A stretch of DNA of 49,635 bases from Galbitalea sp036491035. GTDB taxonomy: Bacteria; Actinomycetota; Actinomycetes; Actinomycetales; Microbacteriaceae. Positions within the stretch are counted from its first letter, which is position 1. Each line of letters starts with the position of its first letter. The stretch lies in assembly GCA_036491035.1 (NCBI GenBank), contig DASXCU010000103.1, forward strand, positions 1 through 49,635, written 5' to 3'. Of the stretch, positions 16,327-24,199 are shown piece after piece. The notes below the pieces were generated by a model, which saw nothing but the letters and a program-made list of their open reading frames with translations, had not been told where the DNA came from and searched no databases. The position numbers were made by a program, and so were the translations under genes.

Positions 16327-17864
16327 GACGCCGACACCTCGTCGAAGGACCACTGGCGCATGTCGCGCTTGAGCACCTTGCCCTGGGCGGACAGCGGCAG
16401 CGCATCAACGAAGCTGAGGCTGCGCGGGATCTTGTAGCCGGCGATGTGCTCGCGGGCGAGCGTCTGGAGCTCCGCTAGATCGACGGTCTGGTCGGGCTGC
16501 CGCACGACGACCGCGTGCACCCGCTCCCCCCACTGTTCGTCCGGAAGACCGATGACGGCGACCGCGGCCACGGCGGGATGCTTGGCCAGCACGTTCTCTA
16601 CCTCGATCGAGTAGACGTTCTCGCCGCCCGTGATGATCATGTCCTTGATCCGGTCGACGACGTAAACGTAGCCGTCCTCATCCATGTAACCGCCGTCGCC
16701 GGTGTGCATCCATCCCCCGCGCAGCGCCTCGGCCGTCTCGTCGGGCTTGTTCCAGTAGCCGACCATGGTCGCGCCGCCGCGGGCCACGATCTCGCCGACC
16801 GTGCCACGCGGCACCTCGACGTCGTTCTCGTCCACGACCCGAACCTCGACGTGCCAGCCCGCTCGTCCCGCCGAGCGGCGGCGTACCGGATGCTGGTGGT
16901 CGGCCATGAGCAGCATTGTCGCCACGGGTGCCAGCTCGCTCATGCCGTAGGCCTGAAGGAAGGTCGCCTGTGGGAACAACGCGGCGGCCCGGTCGAGCAG
17001 GGCCTCCGAAATCGGGGAGGCGCCATAGACGATGTGCTTCATCGACGACAGGTCGTAATCGGCCGCTCCGGGCAGGTCGACCATCATCTGGAGCATGGTG
17101 GGTACGACCAGCACGTCGGTCACCCCCTGCTTCTGGATTGCATCGAGGGCTCCAGCTGGCGTGAACCCGGGCAGAAACACGTGCGTCGAGTTCAGGATCA
17201 TTCCGCCCGTCCACGAGGCGATGTCCGCGAGGTGGAACATCGGGGCGACGTGGAGCAGTCGGCCGTCCCGGGTCAGGAATTCCCCCGACGCCACGCAGCC
17301 GAACGCCGAGGTCATCATGTTGTCGTGGGTCAGGACGACGCCCTTCGGTACACCGGTCGTGCCGCCGGTATAGAAGATGCCGTAGACGTCCGCGCCGCCG
17401 CGCCGGACATCCTCGATCGGGGCGGCTGCGGCGAGCGCATCCTCGTAGTTCAGCATTCCGTCCGGGGTCGGCTTTGCGCCAGCGTGGAGAATCGTCTTCA
17501 GCTCCGGTGCGAGTGGCCACACCGCCGCGACTAGGTCGAGCCACATGTCGTCGACGATGATTGCGTGGACATCGCACTCGGCGAACGACTGCGCGATCTC
17601 GGCTGGGCTCCACCGGTAGTTCACCGGCACGATGACCCCGCCGGCCCACGGGATGCCGAGCAGCGTCTCGTGGAAGATGTCCGAGTTCAGCGAGACGACC
17701 GCGACCCGGTCGCCATCCCCCACTCCGGCGTCCCGCAGGACGCTCGCGAGTCGGGCGATGCGGTCGGCGGACTCGTTGACGGTGCGAACGCGGTCTCCCG
17801 CGACGGTGTGCGGGCGATCGGGCGTGAGCTGTAGTGCGCGGTGCAGGGGCTGGGTGATCTCCAT
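16323..17864 (-). CDS. AMP-forming acyl-CoA synthetase (FadD-like)
   Basis: A 513-residue adenylate-forming ligase that activates a carboxylic acid to its CoA thioester. The phosphate-binding loop YTGGTTGVPKG lies near residues 165-175. The hinge region MHTGDGGYMDEDGYVYVVDR and the GGENVYS block lie near 390-425. The catalytic lysine is expected in GKVLKRDMRQW at the C-terminus. Length is normal for the family. The ATG follows AAAGGAGAG. It is the fifth gene of the operon and the entry point of the pathway encoded by cluster I. Substrate specificity is not readable; relatives act on medium to long or aromatic acids. Confidence 0.93.
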   Translation of the reverse strand: MEITQPLHRALQLTPDRPHTVAGDRVRTVNESADRIARLASVLRDAGVGDGDRVAVVSLNSDIFHETLLGIPWAGGVIVPVNYRWSPAEIAQSFAECDVHAIIVDDMWLDLVAAVWPLAPELKTILHAGAKPTPDGMLNYEDALAAAAPIEDVRRGGADVYGIFYTGGTTGVPKGVVLTHDNMMTSAFGCVASGEFLTRDGRLLHVAPMFHLADIASWTGGMILNSTHVFLPGFTPAGALDAIQKQGVTDVLVVPTMLQMMVDLPGAADYDLSSMKHIVYGASPISEALLDRAAALFPQATFLQAYGMSELAPVATMLLMADHQHPVRRRSAGRAGWHVEVRVVDENDVEVPRGTVGEIVARGGATMVGYWNKPDETAEALRGGWMHTGDGGYMDEDGYVYVVDRIKDMIITGGENVYSIEVENVLAKHPAVAAVAVIGLPDEQWGERVHAVVVRQPDQTVDLAELQTLAREHIAGYKIPRSLSFVDALPLSAQGKVLKRDMRQWSFDEVSAS

Positions 17865-17900
17865 GGGACTCTCTCCTTTGAAAGTGTGGATGGCCTGTAG

Positions 17901-19061
17901 TTAGGTTTCGAGGCGGTCTAGCTTCATGGAGCGACCGATCAGGTCCTTCATGATCTCGGTGCTGCCGGCGAAGATTCGGTCGGCGCGGGCATCGAGCCAC
18001 GCGCGCGCGATCGGGGTATCGCTGAGGTAGCCGATGCCGCCGTGGAGTTGCAGGGCGGTGTCCACGACTCGACCGCGCAGCTCGGTGGTCCACCACTTCG
18101 CCTTTGCTGCATCCACGGGGGTGAGGTCGCCCTCATTCAGTGCGAGGATGCAGCGGTCGACGAACGCCTGCGCGATATCGATCTCGGTGGCCATCTCGGC
18201 GATGCGGAAGCGCGTGTTCTGGAATGACCCGATCGGAGCGTCGAATGCGCGGCGACGTCGCACGTAGTCGACGGTCAGGTCGAGCGCCGCGCTCGCCGCG
18301 GACACCGCCATGACGGATGCAGTGACGCGCTCCTGCGCGAGGTTGCCGGTGAGGCCGCGGAAGCCGCCCCCCTCCGCGCCGAGCAGGTTCTCAGCCGGCA
18401 CCCGAACTTCGTGAAAGGCGAGTTCCGTGGTGTTATGCGCCGGTAGTCCGATCTTCGACAGGTTGCGCACGCGCTCGAATCCGGGCGAGTCCGTGGGGAT
18501 GAGCAGGAGGCTGAGCCCGGCGTGCCGATCTTCGCCGGTGCGCACCGCCGCGACCAGCAGGTCGGCGTTCATGCCGTTGCCGATGAATTTCTTGGTGCCG
18601 GAGACGACCCACTCGTCGCCGTCCCGAACGGCACGCGTCTGGATACCCGCGAGATCGGAACCCGTGCCGGGCTCGGTCATCGCGATCCCGAGGATCACGT
18701 CTCCGGTCGTCACACCGGGAAGCCAGCGCTTCTTCTGCTCGTCGGTTCCCATCGACACCAGGTACGGCGCGATGATGTCAATGGTCAGGCCGGGGCCGAC
18801 CAGTCCATCCGAAACTCCCGCGCGAGCGCCCTCCTCGATGAGGATGGCGTTGTAACGGAAGTCATCGACACCCGTGCCGCCGTACTCGCTCGGGATGCCG
18901 TGGCTGAGCGCTCCCAGTGCGCCCAGCCCCGTGTAGAGTTCCCGCGAGACGATGCCCTCGCGTTCCCAGTCCGGGTGCTTCGGCACGACCTCGCGTTCAA
19001 GGAATTCGCGCACGCGAGAGCGATACGCGTCGTGCGCCGGATCGAAGAGTTGTCGTTTCAT
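17901..19061 (-). CDS. Acyl-CoA dehydrogenase (LCAD/FadE-like, base in LAQER)
   Basis: A 386-residue FAD-dependent dehydrogenase introducing a 2,3 double bond into an acyl-CoA. The family blocks GIAMTEPGTGSDLAGIQT (about residues 125-142) and the C-terminal FAGSTEIMKDLIGRS are clear. The usual Glu of the IYEGT loop is Ala here (IFAGST). A Glu sits in LAQERV at the position used as base by LCAD and isovaleryl-CoA dehydrogenase, so the enzyme should be active with that geometry. The start is the ATG at 19061, eight bases after the SDR stop. It differs in subtype from the second dehydrogenase at 22161, which suggests two distinct oxidation steps. Confidence 0.9.
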   Translation of the reverse strand: MKRQLFDPAHDAYRSRVREFLEREVVPKHPDWEREGIVSRELYTGLGALGALSHGIPSEYGGTGVDDFRYNAILIEEGARAGVSDGLVGPGLTIDIIAPYLVSMGTDEQKKRWLPGVTTGDVILGIAMTEPGTGSDLAGIQTRAVRDGDEWVVSGTKKFIGNGMNADLLVAAVRTGEDRHAGLSLLLIPTDSPGFERVRNLSKIGLPAHNTTELAFHEVRVPAENLLGAEGGGFRGLTGNLAQERVTASVMAVSAASAALDLTVDYVRRRRAFDAPIGSFQNTRFRIAEMATEIDIAQAFVDRCILALNEGDLTPVDAAKAKWWTTELRGRVVDTALQLHGGIGYLSDTPIARAWLDARADRIFAGSTEIMKDLIGRSMKLDRLET

Positions 19062-19069
19062 GGCCCGGG

Positions 19070-19891
19070 TCAGACGAAGAATCCGCCGCCGCAGACGACG
19101 ACCTGCGCGCTGATGTAGTCGGACTCGGGCAGGCACATCAGGTACACCGCTCCGGCGGCATCCTGTGGGGTTCCGGCTCGACCGAGCGGAATCATGGCCT
19201 CGGTCATGGCGTGGAGTTCCTTGCTCATCCCGACCTTGATGCTGTTGCCCTGGATGTCGATGTGGTCAGCACCCTCGGTCTCTGTCAGGCGTGTCTTGAT
19301 GTACCCGAACGCGACGGCGTTGACCGTGACGTTGTAGCGACCCCACTCCTTCGCGAGGGTCTTCGTCAAGCCGACGATGCCGGCCTTCGCCGTGGAGTAG
19401 TTGGCCTGGCCGGCATTCCCACCGAGTCCGGCGATGGAGGAGATGTTCACCACCTTTCGGGTGTGCGCTCCGCCCTCTGTAGCCTCCGTCTTCGCGAATC
19501 CGGAGATCACCGGCTGAGCGGCACGCAGGATGCGGAACGGCGCCTTCAGGTGCACGTCGAGAATCGCGTCCCACTGGTCGTCCGACATCTTCTGGATGAC
19601 CGAGTCCCAGGTGTATCCCGCGTTGTTGACGATGATGTCGAGTCCCCCGAATTCATCGACCGCCGTCTGAACGAAACGTTCTCCGAAGTCGGCGTCCGTG
19701 ACGCTTCCGATGCAGGCGACCGCGGTACCGCCGGCGGTCGTGATGGTTGCGATGGTCTCCCGCGCGGGCTCCGCGTCGAGGTCGTTGACCACGACTCGTG
19801 CCCCTTCGCTGGCGAGTTTCAGCGCGATCTCGCGCCCGATCCCGCGGCCGGAGCCGGAAACGAGGGCTACTTTGCCGTCGAGGGTTCCCAT
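19070..19891 (-). CDS. SDR 3-hydroxyacyl-CoA dehydrogenase-like
   Basis: A 273-residue short-chain dehydrogenase with VSGSGRGIGREIAL (about residues 11-24), NNAG near 91 and the catalytic Tyr/Lys in YSTAKAG. Such SDRs (the MFE-2/FabG-like group) oxidise 3-hydroxyacyl-CoAs, which fits its position between MaoC proteins and an acyl-CoA dehydrogenase. The ATG at 19891 follows AAGGAGAAC at the right distance; an in-frame TTG at 19912 lies before that ribosome binding site and is rejected. The gene is preceded by the MaoC stop with a 17-bp gap. Confidence 0.88.
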   Translation of the reverse strand: MGTLDGKVALVSGSGRGIGREIALKLASEGARVVVNDLDAEPARETIATITTAGGTAVACIGSVTDADFGERFVQTAVDEFGGLDIIVNNAGYTWDSVIQKMSDDQWDAILDVHLKAPFRILRAAQPVISGFAKTEATEGGAHTRKVVNISSIAGLGGNAGQANYSTAKAGIVGLTKTLAKEWGRYNVTVNAVAFGYIKTRLTETEGADHIDIQGNSIKVGMSKELHAMTEAMIPLGRAGTPQDAAGAVYLMCLPESDYISAQVVVCGGGFFV

Positions 19892-19908
19892 GGGTTGGTT
19901 GTTCTCCT

Positions 19909-20322
19909 TCAATCGATCGCGACGACGGCGCTGCCCGTGAGGGTCACGGTGCCGTCGGCAAGAGTTACGGTCAGGTCGAGCATGGCCCGGCGCTCGCCGT
20001 CCACCTCATCGACGGCGGTGATGCGACCCGCGCAGGCCGGGACCGCGTAGAGCGGTGTGATCGCGGCGAATCGGACCTCGAACGAGCGGATGCGCTCCTG
20101 GGGAACCCAGTTCGTCAAGAGGCGCCCCAGGTACGCCATCGACAGCATCCCCTGCGCGAACACGTCATCGAGCCCGGCGGACCGGGCGACGTCGAGGTCG
20201 AGGTGGATCGGGTTGTGATCACCGGAGCCGCCGGCAAACAGCGCGAGGGTCGTCCGTGAGATGGCTGGCAGGACGAGGGTCGGCAGCTCGGTGCCGACCT
20301 CTGCGGTGGCGGATTCGATCAT
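19909..20322 (-). CDS. MaoC-family enoyl-CoA hydratase
   Basis: A 137-residue single hot-dog domain with the hydratase motif around GDHNPIHLDLDVARSAG (about residues 34-50) supplying the catalytic Asp and His. It would hydrate a 2-enoyl-CoA. The start overlaps the stop of the preceding hot-dog protein as ATGA. The pair resembles the split two-subunit MaoC hydratases of actinomycetes (HadAB- or ChsH1-like), in which one subunit carries the catalytic residues and the other only the fold. Confidence 0.87.
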   Translation of the reverse strand: MIESATAEVGTELPTLVLPAISRTTLALFAGGSGDHNPIHLDLDVARSAGLDDVFAQGMLSMAYLGRLLTNWVPQERIRSFEVRFAAITPLYAVPACAGRITAVDEVDGERRAMLDLTVTLADGTVTLTGSAVVAID

Positions 20323-20780
20323 GCGGCAACCTCCCGTTCCGGATGACGCACGACGATCGTCTTGGTCAGGGTCGCGATCGCTTCGCCGCCGCGTGTGACC
20401 TCAGTCTCGACCACGAGGAACTCGAGCGCGCCTCCGCGCTTCTCGTAGACATCGGTGATGCGCGGCTGCAGCACAAGCTCGTCGCCGGCGAACGCCATCC
20501 GGTGGTAGTCGAAGCGCTGGGTGCCGTGCAGCACGAACCGCAGATCGACGCCGAGATCGTTCATCCAGCCGAACGGATCGGACTGCTCGAGCTCGAGGCC
20601 GAAGAGGAACGTGGGCAGCACGGGAAGGTCCGGATATCCCGCTTCGATCGCGGCGTCGACATCGATCGTGCGCGGGGTTGTCTCGCCGATCGACTCGGCG
20701 AAGAAACGGAGGCGACCGCGCTCGACGACGGCGTGCGACGGCGGCAGGGTGGTGCCGATGGCACTGGCCGGGATCGCCAT
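20319..20780 (-). CDS. MaoC N-terminal-type (FAS1-DH) hot-dog protein
   Basis: A 153-residue hot-dog domain of the N-terminal MaoC dehydratase type (ERGRLRFFAESIGE, PDLPVLPTFLFGLELE). It lacks the D-x4-H catalytic motif seen in the following protein, so it is probably the non-catalytic, substrate-accommodating subunit of a heteromeric enoyl-CoA hydratase. It is the first gene of the minus-strand operon that runs to 15598. The ATG follows GAGGAGGATCC and lies 18 bp from operator copy C. Confidence 0.85.
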   Translation of the reverse strand: MAIPASAIGTTLPPSHAVVERGRLRFFAESIGETTPRTIDVDAAIEAGYPDLPVLPTFLFGLELEQSDPFGWMNDLGVDLRFVLHGTQRFDYHRMAFAGDELVLQPRITDVYEKRGGALEFLVVETEVTRGGEAIATLTKTIVVRHPEREVAA

Positions 20781-20798
20781 GGATCCTCCTCGATCGGG

Positions 20799-20815
20799 CT
20801 AACGAACGTTCACTT
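20799..20815 (-). promoter_or_regulatory. Cluster I operator, copy C
   Basis: On the minus strand AAGTGAACGTTCGTTAG, in the 116-bp divergent region between the MaoC-led operon and the tandem TetR gene. This copy alone has an inner GAACGTTC palindrome. Its position could allow control of both the operon and the regulator. Confidence 0.7.
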
Positions 20816-20896
20816 AGCGGACAATGTAGCACACGATGATGCGTGCCCGACAGCGCGTGTGAAGTCGGATCGCCGGTTGTCTGCAAATATGAAGGA

Positions 20897-22096
20897 ATGC
20901 AGCCTGCCGCGCCGACGACCCCGCCGCGCGGCACCCGCCCGAGCAATCGTCGGGACATCACCGTGCAGGCGGCGGTCGAGCTGTTTGCGCGGAACGGATA
21001 CGCGCAGGTCGGCATGAGTGACATCGCTGCGGCCACAAACGTGGGGGCATCCGCTCTCTATCGGCACTTCTCCAGCAAGACGGAACTCCTTGTCGCCGCC
21101 GTCCGTTCTGGTCTCGGTCCGTGGGGGGACGCCATTGGGGAACCTGGCGGATCGAACGCAGCCGAACACCTCGAGCTGATGCTGCACCGGCTGTCGATCA
21201 CGGGGATCGACCACCGCAGGGTCGGTGTGCTCTGGCAGCGCGAGGTCCGCAACCTTCCCGCCGACGACCAGCACGAGCTGCGCGACGAGCTTCGAAGCGC
21301 CGCCGGCCGAGTCGCGGACGCCGTTCGCGCAGCTCGTCCCGAGCTCGATGACGCCGAGGCGGACACTCTCGCGTGGTGCGCACTCGGCGCACTGGTCAGC
21401 ATCGGATTCCACAACCTCGAGCTGCCGCGACCGGAATTCGACGACCTGCTCTTCGACATCATGCTGCGCATCGTTTCGACAGAACTGCCTGACGCCGTGC
21501 GATCCTCTGCCTCGGCGGAGCAGATCGCATCCGATTCCCTTCCGCGTCGCGACCAGCTCATCACTGTCGCGACGCAACTGTTCGCAGACCGGGGATTCGC
21601 CGCGACCGGAATCGACGACATCGGGGACGCCGCCGGCATCGCCGGGCCAAGTGTCTATAACCACTTTGCGAGCAAGCAGGCGATTCTGGCGGCGGCGATC
21701 GATCGGGCCGAACGCATCCTGAACGGCGAGCTGGAGACCGTCCTCTCGTCCGCTTCGACTTCGGAGCACAAGATCGGCGAGCTGGTTGGGTCCTATGTGC
21801 GCCGGGCGAATACCGACCGCTTCGTGCTGCGAACGCTCCTGTCGGAGCTCGGCGAACTGGCGCCGGCCGACAGGCAGCTCGCCCGCCAGGCCCAGCGCCG
21901 CTATATCGACTCCTGGGTCGACCTGCTGCAGAAGTTCGGCAGCGAGGATCCGGTGACGGCGCGTATCCGCGTGCAGGCCGTCCTGCTGCTCGTGAATGAC
22001 GCGGTGCAGACGCCGCATCTGCGTTCCCAGGCCGGATTCGAGGAGACTCTCGTGGTCGTTGCGGAGAACGTTCTGGGGGCGGCTGGCTCGGTCTGA
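20897..22096 (+). CDS. Tandem TetR regulator: two TetR domains in one 399-residue chain
   Basis: One uninterrupted frame encodes two complete TetR units. The first HTH spans about residues 18-62 (AAVELFARNGYAQVGMSDIA, NVGASALYRHFSSK), followed by a ligand domain to about 200. The second HTH spans about 215-260 (ATQLFADRGFAATGIDDIG, GIAGPSVYNHFASK), with a second ligand domain to 399. Normal TetR proteins are about 200 residues. The two halves differ substantially, so this is not a recent duplication. The start at 20897 is preferred because both HTHs are complete; GAAGG is very close, so initiation is uncertain. It is divergent from the operon at 20780 and is the only regulator in cluster I, where four identical-type operators occur. 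Confidence 0.9.
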   Translation: MQPAAPTTPPRGTRPSNRRDITVQAAVELFARNGYAQVGMSDIAAATNVGASALYRHFSSKTELLVAAVRSGLGPWGDAIGEPGGSNAAEHLELMLHRLSITGIDHRRVGVLWQREVRNLPADDQHELRDELRSAAGRVADAVRAARPELDDAEADTLAWCALGALVSIGFHNLELPRPEFDDLLFDIMLRIVSTELPDAVRSSASAEQIASDSLPRRDQLITVATQLFADRGFAATGIDDIGDAAGIAGPSVYNHFASKQAILAAAIDRAERILNGELETVLSSASTSEHKIGELVGSYVRRANTDRFVLRTLLSELGELAPADRQLARQAQRRYIDSWVDLLQKFGSEDPVTARIRVQAVLLLVNDAVQTPHLRSQAGFEETLVVVAENVLGAAGSV

Positions 22097-22113
22097 TTCC
22101 CTCGTGCTAACGT

Positions 22114-22130
22114 AAGTGAATCACCGTTAG
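22114..22130 (+). promoter_or_regulatory. Cluster I operator, copy B
   Basis: AAGTGAATCACCGTTAG, 30 bp before the GTG of the acyl-CoA dehydrogenase. Copies A and B share additional sequence on both sides: GTGCTA upstream and GTTAGTA, then TTCG downstream, as though whole promoters were related. Confidence 0.7.
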
Positions 22131-22160
22131 TAGTTCGCTCTGGAAGTCGAGGGGATCTCC

Positions 22161-23324
22161 GTGGACGTGCCCTACCCCGATGCGGACCTCCTGTTTCTGG
22201 ACGACCTGCTCACCGAGACCGAAGCCGCGCGGTTTCACGAGCTTCGCGAGCTGTTCCAGACGCGCGTTCGACCAGTCGCGGTCGACTACTGGAATCGTGC
22301 AGCCTTCCCGTACGAACTGCTTCCCGTTCTGGGCGAGCAGAACCTCGTGGGCCTCGGCCTGCGACAGGGCTCGCACCTGCTCACCGGTCTGGTGCAGATG
22401 GAGCTGACGCGGGCCGATACCTCCGTCGGAACATTCTTCGGCGTGCACAACGAGCTGTTCACCGCCGCCGTGCAGTCGCTCGGATCGGATGCCCAGCGCG
22501 CTGCTCTGCTGCCCGATCTTCTGGCGCTGCGGAAGCTGGGCAGCTTCGCGCTCACCGAACCCGACCACGGCAGCGACATCTCGCGCGAGATGGCGACCAC
22601 GGCTCGCCGTGACGGGGATGACTGGGTGATCGCGGGCCGCAAACGCTGGATCGGCAACGCGAGCTTCGCCGACTACGTGCTCGTCTGGGCGCGGGATGTC
22701 GAGGACGACCAGATCAAGGGATTCATCGTCGAGAGGGATCGACCGGGTTTCTCCGCCGCCGTCATCGCGGACAAAATCGCCGTTCGCATTGTGCAGAACG
22801 CGGACATCGCGCTCGACGACGTCCGCATCCCGGACAGCAACCGGTTGCCGGGAGCACGCACGTTCCGCGACACGAACAGCCTGCTCTGCAACTCGAGGAT
22901 CTGGGTGGCCTGGCAGGCGGTCGGGCAGCAGCTCGCCGCGTTCGATGTCGCCCGAGCGTACGCAGTTGAGCGCACCCAGTTCGGCCGTCCGCTCGCCGCC
23001 TTCCAACTGGTTCAGGAGCAACTCGCTCGGATGATCGGCAACGCGACCTCCTCGTTGTCGCTTATGGTGCAAATGGCCCGGCTGCAGGAGTCGGGTCGCC
23101 TGACCATGGACCACGCGGCGCTGGCGAAGTCCAGCTGCAGTCTCCGGATGCGCGAAACCGTCGCGCTCGGACGGTCCATTCTCGGGGGCAACGGAATTGT
23201 GACGGAGTTCGAGATGGCGAAGATCTTCGCGGACGCAGAGGCGATCTACTCGTACGAGGGAACCTACGAGGTCAACGCGCTTCTCGTTGGCCGCGCCGTC
23301 ACCGGGGTTTCGGCGATCGCATGA
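22161..23324 (+). CDS. Acyl-CoA dehydrogenase (glutaryl-CoA dehydrogenase-like)
   Basis: A 387-residue FAD-dependent dehydrogenase. The FAD/substrate block FALTEPDHGSD lies near residues 129-139, the RTQFGRPLAAFQ-type segment (ERTQFGRPL) near 275, and the catalytic base is in YSYEGTYEVN near residue 370. YEGTYE/D-V/I-N is characteristic of the glutaryl-CoA dehydrogenase branch. Some members also decarboxylate, so a dicarboxylyl-CoA substrate is possible but not shown. The GTG start follows GAGGGGA. Its stop overlaps the next hydrolase gene as ATGA. Operator copy B precedes it. Confidence 0.9.
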   Translation: MDVPYPDADLLFLDDLLTETEAARFHELRELFQTRVRPVAVDYWNRAAFPYELLPVLGEQNLVGLGLRQGSHLLTGLVQMELTRADTSVGTFFGVHNELFTAAVQSLGSDAQRAALLPDLLALRKLGSFALTEPDHGSDISREMATTARRDGDDWVIAGRKRWIGNASFADYVLVWARDVEDDQIKGFIVERDRPGFSAAVIADKIAVRIVQNADIALDDVRIPDSNRLPGARTFRDTNSLLCNSRIWVAWQAVGQQLAAFDVARAYAVERTQFGRPLAAFQLVQEQLARMIGNATSSLSLMVQMARLQESGRLTMDHAALAKSSCSLRMRETVALGRSILGGNGIVTEFEMAKIFADAEAIYSYEGTYEVNALLVGRAVTGVSAIA

Positions 23325-24190
23325 GTGGGGACGAACGACCGAACTGGTACCGGGGCGCGCTTGGCCACGAACCGGAACTCGGAACGGTCGACTCCGACGG
23401 CGTTGCGATCGCCTACCGTGCGTGGGGGACGAGCCGCGCCGGAACGTCCGACCTGCTCCTCGTGCACGGCGGCGCCGCCCACGCGCGCTGGTGGGATCAC
23501 CTCGCTCCTCTCCTCGCCGCAGACCGCCGTGTGGTCGCGATGGATCTCGCTGGTCATGGAGATAGCGGTCACCGCCAGAACTATTCGATGGACGCCTGGG
23601 CCGACGACCTCACCGCCGTGCTCGCGGGAGCGGGTCTCGGCGAGCGCCCGGTTCTCGCCGGACACAGCCTCGGTGGGATGGTGAGCACCATCCTTGCCGC
23701 GCGTGGGACACCGGGACTCGCCGGACTGATCGTCGTCGACTCGCCGATCGAGCCCGAGGGGCCGGGCTCCCGCGCGGAGGCCGACAGCCCGTCCTTCGGA
23801 AACGCGCGGGTCTATCCGACTCGCGACGAAGCGATCGCGCGCTTCCGGCCCGTGCCGCCCCAGGCGATGATCCCCTACATCGCCCACGACGTTGCTTCGG
23901 CATCACTGCGCGAGGTGGACGGCGGATGGAGCTGGAAGTTCGATCCGTCGTTCGTCACCATGACGGGGCGACTGCCGCGAACCCTCGACGGACTTCCCTG
24001 CCGGGTGGTCCTTCTCGCCGGGCAGCGGGGCATCCTCTCGGATGCGGCTCGACGCGCGGCCGACGAATCGTCCGAGGTCGCCGTGGTCGAGATCGCCGAC
24101 GCGGGTCACGCGATGATGCTCGACCAGCCGCTCGCCCTGCTTGCGGCACTTCGGGGAGTCCTGGCCGGCTGGGCTACCAGCGATCGCTGA
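23321..24190 (+). CDS. Alpha/beta-hydrolase (paralogue of the 41650 protein)
   Basis: A 289-residue hydrolase: LLVHGGAAHARWWDH oxyanion region (about residues 46-60), MDLAGHGDSG (74-83), nucleophile elbow GHSLGG (Ser116), and DAGHAMMLDQP carrying the catalytic His near the C-terminus. It is translationally coupled (ATGA) to the glutaryl-CoA dehydrogenase-like gene. It shares a closely similar layout with the hydrolase at 41650-42558 in cluster II, including WWDH and YSMDAWAD/YSIDQWAE, so the two are paralogues serving parallel pathways. Substrate unknown; C-C bond hydrolases and esterases both use this fold. Confidence 0.87.
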   Translation: MSGDERPNWYRGALGHEPELGTVDSDGVAIAYRAWGTSRAGTSDLLLVHGGAAHARWWDHLAPLLAADRRVVAMDLAGHGDSGHRQNYSMDAWADDLTAVLAGAGLGERPVLAGHSLGGMVSTILAARGTPGLAGLIVVDSPIEPEGPGSRAEADSPSFGNARVYPTRDEAIARFRPVPPQAMIPYIAHDVASASLREVDGGWSWKFDPSFVTMTGRLPRTLDGLPCRVVLLAGQRGILSDAARRAADESSEVAVVEIADAGHAMMLDQPLALLAALRGVLAGWATSDR

Positions 24191-24199
24191 CCCGTCTTC

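Noticed and set aside
14687..16408. Minus-strand open frame opposite the thiolase, and a similar one at 16678-18096
   Set aside because: They overlap well-supported genes and translate to Arg/Pro-rich sequence without domains.
20897..22096. Tandem TetR as two separate genes fused by a sequencing error
   Set aside because: No stop or start codon lies between the halves and the linker reads as ordinary coding sequence. I keep it as one gene, though read-level confirmation is advisable.
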